DNA of 64,000 nt from Kitasatospora sp. NA04385. GTDB lineage: Bacteria; Actinomycetota; Actinomycetes; Streptomycetales; Streptomycetaceae. Both the position numbers and the translations under genes were made by a program. Positions 26,985 through 34,611 of this stretch are shown one piece after another. How positions within the stretch are numbered: position 1 is the first letter of the stretch; every line of letters begins with the position of its first letter. The DNA is taken from contig NZ_CP054919.1 of the NCBI RefSeq assembly GCF_013364235.1, positions 1,528,145 through 1,592,144 of the forward strand. Direction: 5' to 3'. The notes below the pieces were generated by a model. The model was not told the DNA's origin. It saw nothing but the letters and a program-made list of their open reading frames with translations, and did no database searches.

Positions 26985-27009
26985 AACTCTCTTGTGGCAC
27001 AAGAGAGTT
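26985..27009. promoter_or_regulatory. Perfect 25-bp palindrome upstream of the dehydrogenase gene
   Basis: AACTCTCTTGTG at 26985-26996 is exactly mirrored at 26998-27009 around a single central G. It lies 68-92 nt upstream of the dehydrogenase start and 12 nt past the stop of the upstream GNAT gene. One-base spacing is too tight for a terminator loop unless the stem opens, so a dimeric repressor operator is more likely. No regulator gene adjoins it. Confidence 0.55.
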
Positions 27010-27020
27010 CGATCACTTGT

Positions 27021-27488
27021 TCACGGCTGGCGGGGCCGGTTCCAGGGGGTGGGGCGGGCCTGGATAAGGCGCATCGCCCGCCCGTTGGGCATGAAGCCGA
27101 GAGCGCGGTAGAGCGGCGCTCCGTCGTCGGTGGCGTTGAGGGTGATCAGGCCGCAGCCCTGCGCGGTGAGGAAGTCCAGCAGGGCCTGCACGGCGGTGCG
27201 GGCGCAGCCGCGGCGCCGGAAGTCGGGCGCGGTGTAGACGGTGTGGATGTGGGCGTAGAGGCCGAGGTGGTCGGGGCCGGGGACGGAGCGGGTGATGGTG
27301 GCGGCCGCGCACGCGATGAGCCGGTCGGGGCCGCCGATGACGAACGCGGGGTGGTCGTCGCTGTCGGCGTGGTCGCGATGGAAGGCGTCGAGGCGGGTGG
27401 TCCACTGCCCCGGCGCCTGGACGAGGGCGGCGCCCAGGCGGGCGAGCTCGGCGGCGTCGGCGGCCCTCGCCCGCCGGGCGCTCAGCAC
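27021..27488 (-). CDS. GNAT-family N-acetyltransferase
   Basis: 155-residue acetyl-CoA-dependent acyltransferase. Motif A appears as 'VYTAPDFRRRGCARTAVQALLDFL' (R-x-x-G-x-A, residues about 93-115) and motif B as 'LNATDDGAPLYRALGFMP'. GTG 27488 overlaps the stop of the Sir2-like gene (TGA 27482-27484), so the two are translationally coupled. An acetyltransferase coupled to a Sir2-fold protein is a suggestive pairing. Substrate unknown. Confidence 0.85.
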   Translation of the reverse strand: MLSARRARAADAAELARLGAALVQAPGQWTTRLDAFHRDHADSDDHPAFVIGGPDRLIACAAATITRSVPGPDHLGLYAHIHTVYTAPDFRRRGCARTAVQALLDFLTAQGCGLITLNATDDGAPLYRALGFMPNGRAMRLIQARPTPWNRPRQP

Positions 27489-28723
27489 TTGACGTCCAGG
27501 AGTTCGGCCAGGCGCCGCAGGGCGGGGATCGCCTCGCAGCGCACGATGACGTCGCCCTCGCGGGCGCCCTCGATCAGGTACTCCTTGTGGACGCCGTTCT
27601 CGGTGACGCCCTCGGTGTCCAGGTAGAAGACCTTCAGGCCGAGCTTGCGGGCGCGGGCCTGGACCTCGCGCCGGTCGGCGTGCAGGCCGATCACCAGCAG
27701 GGCGCGGGCGCCGGCCGGGTAGTGCATGTGCGGGGTGCGCTGGTCGTAGCGGCGCATGAACGCCTCGGGGATCCCGGTGCGGGCGAAGAGCCGGTCGAAG
27801 TTGTGGGTGGCGACGGGCCCGACGGCGTGGCCGGCGTCGTAGAGCGCCTTGAGGGTGCGGTGCGCGCCGGTCGGCTCGGCCTGGAACAGGGCGCGGAACA
27901 TCGCCACCATGTCGTCGACCTTGCGCTCGGTGCCGGTCAGCAGCTCCTGGATCAGGGTGTCCTGGGCGGGGGCCATGGTGAAGCGGTAGCCCTGGGTGAG
28001 GTCGTTGCCGCGCCGTTCGGTGACCCGGTAGACCTCGTGCAGCCAGTGCAGCGGCTGCACGCCGGCCTCGATGCTGGTCCCGCAGCCGGCCTCCACCACG
28101 AACGGCAGGTGCTCCAGCAGCCCGGACAGGTCGGCGGCGTACTGCGGGGCGCCGCGCTGCTCCTTGACGCGCATCCCGCCGGCCAGCACGTCCCAGGGCA
28201 GGTTCCGGGAGGCCCGGGGCAGGGTGTAGTCGACGGATTCGACGGTGACGTCGATCGAGCGGAAGCCGGCCGGGGTGTCGCGTCCGGCCCGCTCGTCCTG
28301 CGGGTGGACGTCGTGCTCGGTGATGGCGGCGTACAGGTCGCCGCGGCGCCAGCGCGGGTCGGTGTCGTCGCCCGCCCGCCAGCGGCCCTCGGCCAGCCAC
28401 CGCTCCAGGTCGCGGCGGTGGGCGGCGACCTCGGCGGCCGGGGCGAGCCAGGAGACGGCCAGGTACAGCTCGGCCATCACCAGGCGGTCCATCGGCTGGG
28501 TCTGGTCGAGGTCGTAGTGGAGGCGGTAGTGGACGACGCGGCGCCGGCCGCTCTCGTCCTCGCTCCAGCCGGACTGCTCGGCGTTGCGCGGGTCCTGGGT
28601 GCGCCGCCAGATGCCCTCCTCGACGGAGGGGCGGCGTCCGCCCGGCTCCGGCGCGAAGTACTGGTGCCAGGCGGCGGACTGCTCGGGGGTCAGGGAGTCG
28701 AGTACGGGGTGGGGCAGCAGCAC
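27482..28723 (-). CDS. Sir2-fold (sirtuin-like) protein of unknown substrate
   Basis: 413-residue cytosolic protein. The N-terminal 200 residues are not recognised. The C-terminal half reads like a divergent Sir2 Rossmann domain: 'VVEAGCGTSIEAGVQPLHWLHEVY' (about 209-232) for the GAGxS loop, 'ATHNFDRLF' (305-313) for TQNxD, and 'ALLVIGLHADRREVQA' (341-356) for the late NAD loop. No canonical catalytic His-Gly or zinc-Cys cluster is evident, so NAD+ binding or hydrolysis is likelier than deacetylation. GTG 28723 has GAGGAG upstream. It lies 46 nt after the aminotransferase gene and overlaps the GNAT gene, forming a three-gene operon. Confidence 0.65.
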   Translation of the reverse strand: MLLPHPVLDSLTPEQSAAWHQYFAPEPGGRRPSVEEGIWRRTQDPRNAEQSGWSEDESGRRRVVHYRLHYDLDQTQPMDRLVMAELYLAVSWLAPAAEVAAHRRDLERWLAEGRWRAGDDTDPRWRRGDLYAAITEHDVHPQDERAGRDTPAGFRSIDVTVESVDYTLPRASRNLPWDVLAGGMRVKEQRGAPQYAADLSGLLEHLPFVVEAGCGTSIEAGVQPLHWLHEVYRVTERRGNDLTQGYRFTMAPAQDTLIQELLTGTERKVDDMVAMFRALFQAEPTGAHRTLKALYDAGHAVGPVATHNFDRLFARTGIPEAFMRRYDQRTPHMHYPAGARALLVIGLHADRREVQARARKLGLKVFYLDTEGVTENGVHKEYLIEGAREGDVIVRCEAIPALRRLAELLDVKC

Positions 28724-28769
28724 GGTGCTCTCCTCGGAGGATGCGGCCGGGGCGCGCCCGGCCGGGGTG

Positions 28770-30074
28770 TCAGTTCAGGGCGTGCACCGCGTCGGCGAGC
28801 GCCGCGGTGAGGAATTCCAGGTGCTCGTCGGTGGAGGTCAGCGGCGGGGCGACGACCAGCCCCTCGGAGCGCGGCTCGCCCGCCCCGGTGAACGGGTAGA
28901 GGAACACCCCGCGCTGCTCGGTCTGCTGGAGCAGGGGCCACAGCAGGCCCGGGGTGAGCTCCACGCCGTACAGGTGGCCCACGCCGCGCACCTCCCGCAC
29001 GCCGGGCAGGCCGGCCAGGCAGCGCAGGGCCTGGCCGAGCCGATCGCCGCGGGCGCGCAGCGCGTCGTGGTCGAGGGCCTCCAGCTCGTCCAGGACGCCC
29101 AGGCAGGCGGCGGCCATGAGCGGGTGGGCGGCCATCGTGCCCATCGCGGGCAGCGGGTCCGCGTCCTGGTGGCGCAGCAGCGGCGCGAGTTCGGGTGCCA
29201 CCAGCACTGCCGCGACCGGGGTGTATCCGGCGCCCAGCCCCTTGGACAGGATCACGAGGTCCGGCTCGACGCCGTCCCAGCGCCGGCCGGCCAGCACGGG
29301 GCCGGTGCGCCACAGCCCGGTGAGGACCTCGTCGTGGATCACCAGGACGTCCCGGGCGCGGCAGATCTCCTGTACGCGGCGCAGGTAGCCATCCGGGGGG
29401 ACGTGGGCGCCGCCGGTGGTGCCGTTGACCGGCTCCAGCAGGACGGCGGCGACGTTGCGCGCGCCGCGGGCGTCGATCGCCTTCGCGACCTCCTCCGCGC
29501 AGTCGGCGGTGCAGGCCCGGCCTTCGGTGTGCAGGTGGGTCGGCGGGTAGGGGGCGGGGAAGGCCGGGCCGAGGCCCAGCGCGTCCTCGGGCCGGGGGCG
29601 GCGGGCGTGGTTGCCGGCCAGGGCGAGGGTGTAGGCGCTCATCCCGTGATAGCTCAGGTCGCAGGTCAGGACGTCGCCTCGGGTCTTGCCGCCGCGGGCG
29701 CGGGCGATGCTGCGGGCCAGGCCGACGGCGACCTCGACGCCGAGCGTGCCGCAGGTGACCAGCGCGACGGAGTCGTCGGGGCGGCCGACGGCCCGGCACA
29801 GGCGCTCCGTCAGCTCCAACTGCAGGTGCGGCTGGACGACGGCCGCGCCGCCGAAGGTGTACTTGGTGAACTGCTCCTCGATGCGGGCGAGGACCTTGGG
29901 GCTGCTCTGCCCGACGTTGGCGCACAGCAGGCCGCTGGAGCCGTCGAAGATCCGGGTGCCGTCGGCGCGCAGCAGCCACGGGCCGTCCGATCCGACGACC
30001 TCGAAGTCCGGCAGGGGCCGGGTGGACGTCAGCAGCCGCCTGCGGTCGGGCAGGCGGGCGGGGTACGACTTCAT
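28770..30074 (-). CDS. Class III (omega-type) PLP aminotransferase
   Basis: 434-residue fold-type I aminotransferase. Signatures: substrate entry 'FDGSSGLLCANVGQSSPKV', 'VTCGTLGVEVAVGLARSIAR' for PLP phosphate, 'DEVLTGLWRTG' with the pyridine-N Asp, and 'LVILSKGLGAGYTPVAAVLV' with the Schiff-base Lys. Typical class III length. It converts a ketone or aldehyde to an amine, or the reverse, using an amino donor. ATG 30074 follows GAGAGGAC. First gene of the operon with the Sir2-like and GNAT genes; together they suggest a small amine-forming and acylating pathway. Divergent from a TPR-type regulator. Confidence 0.92.
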   Translation of the reverse strand: MKSYPARLPDRRRLLTSTRPLPDFEVVGSDGPWLLRADGTRIFDGSSGLLCANVGQSSPKVLARIEEQFTKYTFGGAAVVQPHLQLELTERLCRAVGRPDDSVALVTCGTLGVEVAVGLARSIARARGGKTRGDVLTCDLSYHGMSAYTLALAGNHARRPRPEDALGLGPAFPAPYPPTHLHTEGRACTADCAEEVAKAIDARGARNVAAVLLEPVNGTTGGAHVPPDGYLRRVQEICRARDVLVIHDEVLTGLWRTGPVLAGRRWDGVEPDLVILSKGLGAGYTPVAAVLVAPELAPLLRHQDADPLPAMGTMAAHPLMAAACLGVLDELEALDHDALRARGDRLGQALRCLAGLPGVREVRGVGHLYGVELTPGLLWPLLQQTEQRGVFLYPFTGAGEPRSEGLVVAPPLTSTDEHLEFLTAALADAVHALN

Positions 30075-30382
30075 GAAGGTGTCCTCTCCCGAGGGGGCGC
30101 GGGCGGGTGCAGGGCAGCCGTCCGCGGCCGAGGTGATGTTCGTGCCGGCCCGGCAGGGCCGCGGGCGTCAGACCGGCCGCTGGGGTCCGGCGACGGTCCG
30201 GCGGCGGCCGGGGTGTGGCCAGGAAAGCGCCTCGGGGAGTGCTGACGCGATGTCAGAACGGCGGAAATTTCGATGAAGGACGGCTCCGTCATCCGAATTT
30301 CCGCACCTCCGACACTGTCGCGTTGCGTGTCTGCTTCGCTACCTTCTGCCAGAAGAAGAGCTACTGCGTCGGGGGCGATCGC
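30075..30382. other. Divergent promoter region
   Basis: About 310 bp between the aminotransferase and regulator genes with no supportable ORF. The half nearer the aminotransferase is GC-rich; the half nearer the regulator contains an AT-rich 42-bp dyad. Confidence 0.5.
30262..30303. promoter_or_regulatory. Large imperfect dyad, candidate operator
   Basis: The arms begin CGGAAATT at 30262 and end AATTTCCG at 30303; the outer 8 bp pair exactly and the GATG/CATC and GG/CC inner parts continue the symmetry with a few mismatches. It lies 80 nt upstream of the TPR regulator start and about 190 nt from the aminotransferase start. Confidence 0.5.
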
Positions 30383-31678
30383 GTGGGGGCACCGAACGAA
30401 GCACTGCGCCGGGTCCGGGAAGTCGAGTGGGGCATGAGCCGGGCCGAGGCGGTGGAGTTCCTGGTCCGCAAGTCGATCGAGTTCGAGGAGCCGGTCGACC
30501 TGGTGGTCCGCACCCTGGCCACCTGGGAGGACGGCGCCACCGCGTGGCCCCACGCCAAGTACCGGCGCCTGCTGCACAAGGTGACCGGCCGGACCGCGGT
30601 CGAGCTCGGCTTCAAGAACCCGGCGCACCGGGCAAGACCCAAACGACCGGTGGCCGACGCTCAGCACCAGGCAGGAGCCGCCCCCTTGATCCGCCGCACC
30701 TTCGTCCTCGGCACCGGGGCGGCCCTGCTCGCCGCAGCCGCTCCGGCAGCACACGGGGCCGCCCCGGCCCTGACCTCCGAGCATCTGCAGGCGCTGCTGG
30801 ACGCCGAGCAGCGCCTGTACGCCCAGGACCGCGACCACGGGTCCGCCGACCTCGGCCAGCAGGCCACCGCGGCGCTCCACACCGCGCACACCTGGCTCGC
30901 CCGCGGCCGCTACAGCGAGCACCTCGGCCGCCAACTCCACATCGCCACCGGCATGCTGTCCGTCGCCGCCGGCTGGCTCGCGTTGGATGCCGGCCGCGCC
31001 GCCGACGCCCGCTCCCTCTACACCGAGGCCCTGACCAGCGCCCGCCAAGCCGACGACCCGGGACTCGAAGCGCACAGCTTCGCGTGCATGTCCCTGCTGG
31101 CCCACGCCACCGGCCGCCCCCGCGAGGCCGTCAGCACCGCCCAGGTCGCGCAGCGCGCGGCCGCGGGACTCGGATCACCTCGCTGGCTGGCGCTGCTGGC
31201 ACTGCGCGAGGCCCGCGGCTGGGCGCTGCAGGGCGACCGCGCGCAGGCCGAGACCGCGATCGTGCGGGCGTACCGCCTCTACGAGAAGGGGCCCCGGGAC
31301 GCCGACCCCGCCTGGCTGGCCTTCTTCGTCACCGCCGAGCTGGCCGGGCTGGAGTCGCTGTGCCGCGCCGACCTCGGCCAGCACGACCGCGCCGCGGCGG
31401 GCGCCGAGCAGACCGTGATGCTCTTCGGCGACGGCCACCCGCGCAACCGGTCCCTCTACACCGCCGATATCGCCCTGCACCACGCCCACCGACCCCGACC
31501 CGACCTCGACGCCGCCACCGACGCCGGCCACCGCGCCCTCGCGCACCTGACCGCCGTCCGCTCCGCCCGGCTGCTGCGCTCCCTGCGCTCGGTTGCCGGA
31601 ACGCTCACCCCCCACCGAGGCGTTCCCTGCGTCGCCGAGTACCTGGACGCCTACCGCACCGCCGTCCCCGCCGCCTGA
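30383..31678 (+). CDS. Helical regulator with TPR-like repeats
   Basis: 431-residue protein of a streptomycete regulator type. A short N-terminal helical region ('GMSRAEAVEFLVRKS', about 15-75, XRE-like) is followed by a hydrophobic 'RRTFVLGTGAALLAAAAPAAHG' segment with twin Arg (about 106-127). An all-alpha C-terminal domain of TPR-like helices follows, with repeated Ala/Leu/Tyr spacing. The RR-plus-hydrophobic segment also occurs in cytosolic NsdA-type regulators, so it need not be a Tat signal. GTG 30383 follows GGGGGCG. Divergent from the aminotransferase operon; followed 11 nt later by a GNAT. Confidence 0.7.
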   Translation: MGAPNEALRRVREVEWGMSRAEAVEFLVRKSIEFEEPVDLVVRTLATWEDGATAWPHAKYRRLLHKVTGRTAVELGFKNPAHRARPKRPVADAQHQAGAAPLIRRTFVLGTGAALLAAAAPAAHGAAPALTSEHLQALLDAEQRLYAQDRDHGSADLGQQATAALHTAHTWLARGRYSEHLGRQLHIATGMLSVAAGWLALDAGRAADARSLYTEALTSARQADDPGLEAHSFACMSLLAHATGRPREAVSTAQVAQRAAAGLGSPRWLALLALREARGWALQGDRAQAETAIVRAYRLYEKGPRDADPAWLAFFVTAELAGLESLCRADLGQHDRAAAGAEQTVMLFGDGHPRNRSLYTADIALHHAHRPRPDLDAATDAGHRALAHLTAVRSARLLRSLRSVAGTLTPHRGVPCVAEYLDAYRTAVPAA

Positions 31679-31689
31679 AGGACACCGCC

Positions 31690-32244
31690 TTGACCGAATC
31701 GGCCACCCCCCTCGCCCTGCGGCGCTACGGCGCCAGCGACACCGCGACCCTGCTCGACACCCTCGTCGACATCTGGACCGAAGCCCACGCCGACCACGCC
31801 GACGTGGCCCAGGCCGGCTTCACCCCCGAGACGCTCCGCCGCCAGATCACCGGCCACGCCCGCCGCGACGAGTTCACCCTCATCGCCGCCTACGCCGCCG
31901 GCCAGGTCGTCGGCTACGGCTACGGCTTCCGCTGCACCCCCACCTACTGGTACGGCGAAGACCTCCTGCCGGCCATCACCCCCGAGGCCCGCGACACCGA
32001 CTCGCTGGCCGGGATCTGCGAACTCGCCGTCCGCCCCGGCTGGCAAGGACGGGGTATCGGTGCCGACATCCACAACGCCCTCGTCGCCGCGCTGAGCACC
32101 CGGTGGGTGTCCCTGCTCGCCATGCCCGGCCAAGGCCCCGCCCGCCGCCTCTACGACCACCTCGGCTACCGGTACGCCGGGCCCTACGCAGCCGGACCCG
32201 ACGGGCCAGCCCTCGACCTTCTGCTGCTACGGACCGGCTTCTGA
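31690..32244 (+). CDS. GNAT-family N-acetyltransferase
   Basis: 184-residue acyltransferase. Motif A 'ICELAVRPGWQGRGIGADIHNALVAAL' holds the Q-x-x-G-x-G acetyl-CoA pyrophosphate loop, and 'GQGPARRLYDHLGYRYAG' is motif B. Start TTG 31690 has AAGGA 7 nt upstream; the preceding regulator ends 11 nt earlier, so the two are probably co-transcribed. This is the second GNAT in the block, on the other strand, unrelated in detail to the one at 27021. Confidence 0.85.
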   Translation: MTESATPLALRRYGASDTATLLDTLVDIWTEAHADHADVAQAGFTPETLRRQITGHARRDEFTLIAAYAAGQVVGYGYGFRCTPTYWYGEDLLPAITPEARDTDSLAGICELAVRPGWQGRGIGADIHNALVAALSTRWVSLLAMPGQGPARRLYDHLGYRYAGPYAAGPDGPALDLLLLRTGF

Positions 32245-32432
32245 TCCAGGTCAGGACAAGGGTGTGCGGCCCACCCGTTCTGCGGGGCCTGTCCTCGGAC
32301 ATGAACTGTCGACCGCGTCCGGCACTGGCTCACCACCGCCCAACCGGCCGAACCCGGACAACGAGCCCGCCAACTCGCCACCGCCCAAGCCGAATTGGAT
32401 GACCGCCCGGCCACCGTCCACCGGAGCAACCG

Positions 32433-32558
32433 ATGGCCGCGACCCGTACGCTCTCCGCCTTCGCGCTGGAGCCCTTCCAGACCGTCACCGAAGGCGACGA
32501 CCTCCCTGGCCTCATCTGCACCGCGCTGCACGAGCAGGAGGTGCTGCTGCAGCCCTGA
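32433..32558 (+). pseudogene. Truncated CofE/FbiB-like gene start
   Basis: A 41-codon frame 'MAATRTLSAFALEPFQTVTE' continues 'GDDLPGLICTALHEQEVLLQP' and stops exactly where the 115-bp repeat begins. The pattern 'GDDL..LI..A.....LQP' matches the N-terminus of F420-0:glutamate ligases, where a 'GDVLVV..K' segment normally follows. The rest of the gene is absent. The upstream 32245-32432 also reads as helical coding-like remnant without a start. Confidence 0.45.
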
Positions 32559-32663
32559 CACGCGGGCACCGACCGTCACATGGCAACGAAGGATCCGACA
32601 CACCCACGCGGACCGGCAATCCCGACAGGCCGCGCGGACTATCTGCAGGCAGCAGCTCCGGAC
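32549..32663 (+). repeat. 115-bp dispersed direct repeat, copy B
   Basis: Same orientation and length as 23297-23411. Here the shared ATG (32580) opens a complete 31-codon frame starting 'MATKDPTHPRGPAIPTG' and ending at TGA 32675; three of the seven coding differences from copy A are synonymous. No ribosome site precedes it. No terminal inverted repeats or target duplication are visible at the element ends. It forms the right edge of the accessory block. Confidence 0.9.
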
Positions 32664-32716
32664 AGTGCCGTCTGACATCAAGATCCGGAACCTAGAGGGA
32701 GGCCTGTCCCCGCATG

Positions 32717-32745
32717 TTGAACGCGTTCAAATTCAGGTCTAGAGT
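32717..32745 (+). promoter_or_regulatory. Sigma-70-like promoter overlapped by a perfect 14-bp operator
   Basis: TTGAAC (32717-32722), a 17-bp spacer and TAGAGT (32740-32745) form a good -35/-10 pair for the gene at 32802. The -35 is half of the perfect palindrome TTGAACGCGTTCAA (32717-32730), so a bound repressor would block it. Predicted transcript start about 32752, with a 50-nt leader. Confidence 0.65.
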
Positions 32746-32801
32746 CCTTCCCGCGACACCGTGTGCCGTCTCCGGCACCCGCGTCATGAGGGGGTCCCTC
32801 C

Positions 32802-33401
32802 ATGTCCGACACCGCAGTCGTCCCGGCCGGTTCCACCACCGCCGGACCGGATTCCGCACCCGCCACCGACACCGCCCTCGTCCGCCGCCGGATCAGGCGC
32901 TGGCTGTGGCTGTTCATCGTCTGCCTGGCCCTCAGCGGCCTCACCGCCTTCCCGCTGCAGACCGAGACCTCCCTGCTGGCCCGCCTGCTCGACGCCACCG
33001 GCCTGGACACCGCGCTCCCGGCCCTGGACGCCTGGGTCCACCGCGTCCGCGACGGCGTCGCCGACGGCTACGGCAGCCACCCCTTCCTCGCCTACGGCAC
33101 CGACTGGCTCGCCTTCGCCCACCTGGTGATCGCCGCCGCCTTCTGGGGCCCGCTGCGCGACCCGGTCCGCAACGTCTGGGTGGTCCGCTGGGCGATGCTC
33201 GCCTGCGGCGGCGTCATCCCGCTCGCCCTGGTCTGCGGCCCGCTGCGCGGCATACCCCTGTTCTGGCAGTGCGTCGACATGTCCTTCGGCGTGGTCGGCA
33301 TCGTCCCGCTGCTGATCGTCCACCGCCTGATCCGCACCCTGGAGTGGCAGCAGGCCGTCACCGCCCACCACGACTTCGCCCGCACCGTGCCCTGCCCCTG
33401 A
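32802..33401 (+). CDS. Membrane protein, unknown function
   Basis: 199-residue protein with an Ala/Thr-rich N-terminus and four hydrophobic segments (about 33-52, 98-115, 126-146, 155-175). The last loop has 'WQCVDMSFGVVGIVPLLIVHRLIRTLEWQ'. ATG 32802 follows GAGGGGG. I do not recognise the family. It is transcribed alone from a promoter overlapped by a palindromic operator, which suggests induction by a specific signal. Confidence 0.8.
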   Translation: MSDTAVVPAGSTTAGPDSAPATDTALVRRRIRRWLWLFIVCLALSGLTAFPLQTETSLLARLLDATGLDTALPALDAWVHRVRDGVADGYGSHPFLAYGTDWLAFAHLVIAAAFWGPLRDPVRNVWVVRWAMLACGGVIPLALVCGPLRGIPLFWQCVDMSFGVVGIVPLLIVHRLIRTLEWQQAVTAHHDFARTVPCP

Positions 33402-33419
33402 GCACCCCGCCGCGGGGGT

Positions 33420-33866
33420 TCAGCTGTCCATCGCGTAGCCCAGCTCCTCGGCGGCGATGCACCAGTACGCGTTCTCGTCCGCCACCGCCGCCGGGTCCAC
33501 CGCCGCGAACCGGGCCAGCAGCGCGTCCGTCAGCGCCTCCGCCGCCGCCAGCGCCTCGTCCAGCTCCTCGCCCGCCTCGTACCGCTCGGCCTCCGCCGCG
33601 GCCGCCCGGTACAGCTCCAGGAAGGCGAGCAACTGCCCCGGCCCGGAGTTCAGCAGACCCGGCTCCCCCTCCTCCTCCGGCAGCACCACCACCGGCCCGC
33701 CGTCGGCCCGCACCCCGATCGCGCTCACCCCGGCGTCGACGGCGATCAGGCAGTACCGCTCCCCGTCCACCTCCCGCTCCTCGTACGGCGCCTCCTGCCA
33801 CCGCCCGGGGTAGGGCAGCACGCCGGCACAGGCGAGGGTCAACGCGTCCAGCTCGGTGTCGTCCAT
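33420..33866 (-). CDS. Small acidic protein, possibly SUKH-like
   Basis: 148 residues, strongly acidic, cytosolic. 'GLLNSGPGQLLAFLELYR' resembles the helix after the central sheet of SUKH-4 type proteins, which are often polymorphic-toxin immunity proteins, but the match is weak. It starts 10 nt after the HEAT-like gene stop and is last in the four-gene operon headed by DUF2804. No toxin gene adjoins it. Confidence 0.6.
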   Translation of the reverse strand: MDDTELDALTLACAGVLPYPGRWQEAPYEEREVDGERYCLIAVDAGVSAIGVRADGGPVVVLPEEEGEPGLLNSGPGQLLAFLELYRAAAAEAERYEAGEELDEALAAAEALTDALLARFAAVDPAAVADENAYWCIAAEELGYAMDS

Positions 33867-33876
33867 GCGGGGGACG

Positions 33877-34611
33877 CTACCGCCGCCGACGGACAGGTCG
33901 GAGCGAGGGCACGCCGTACCCCCTGGCCCTGAAGTCGGCCAGCCGACGGAGGTGCTCCTCCCGGGCCGCCCGGTCCTCGGCGGTCTCCAGCGCGGCGGTG
34001 TCCCGGCCCCGGCGGCGCAGGGCGCCGAGGACCCGGCCGCGGCGGTAGCGGTCGGTGGAGGCGGCGAGGAAGCTCTCGGCGTGGCCGACCAGCTCGGGGT
34101 GGTGCCCGGCCAGCTCCGGGTGCTCGGACAGCGGGAGCGCGGCGAACAGGGCGGCCGCTCGGACGTCGGGGTGCCCGTCGGTGAGGAACGGGCGGACGGC
34201 GGCGAACAGTTCGGGCCGCAGCGCCCGGAACTCCCGCAGCGGCGGGTGCTCCTCGTCCTCCGCCGTCCCCCAGAACGCGGCCGCCGTCCGGGCCTCCTCC
34301 GCGTCGTCCGCCGTCCGCGCGATCCACCGCAGCAGCCCGGCCCGGCAGGACGGCGGCCCCGCGAGGACGTCCGGGTGCCGCAGGGCCGCCGCCACGTAGC
34401 GGGCCACCCACGGGGTCGCCCCGTAGCCGGTCTCCTGGTGGTCGACCAGGGAGAACACCGCCTCGGCGGCCCGGGCCCGCTCGGCCGGGTCGGGGTCGGT
34501 CATCCGGGCCAGCAGCGCCGCGTCCAGTCGCTCCGTCGGGTGCGGGACCTCCAGCGAAGGCCAGTCCACGGCCGCCAGCAGGGCGCGGTGGTGCGGGAGT
34601 TCGGTCGTCAC
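33877..34611 (-). CDS. HEAT-repeat-like helical protein
   Basis: 244 residues, all-alpha, with repeated short helices such as 'DPDPAERARAAEAVFSLVDH' and 'DGHPDVRAAALFAALPLSEH' that look like degenerate HEAT repeats. GTG 34611 shares GTGA with the stop of the preceding gene, indicating translational coupling. Family members are usually scaffolds; a partner may be the adjacent DUF2804 or small beta proteins. A separate, frameshifted HEAT-type gene lies at 48644-50070. Confidence 0.72.
   Translation of the reverse strand: MTTELPHHRALLAAVDWPSLEVPHPTERLDAALLARMTDPDPAERARAAEAVFSLVDHQETGYGATPWVARYVAAALRHPDVLAGPPSCRAGLLRWIARTADDAEEARTAAAFWGTAEDEEHPPLREFRALRPELFAAVRPFLTDGHPDVRAAALFAALPLSEHPELAGHHPELVGHAESFLAASTDRYRRGRVLGALRRRGRDTAALETAEDRAAREEHLRRLADFRARGYGVPSLRPVRRRR

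Noticed and set aside
30071..31105. Minus-strand open frame over the TPR regulator start
   Set aside because: Gly/Val/Gln-rich shadow translation; the plus-strand regulator has an RBS and helical repeats.
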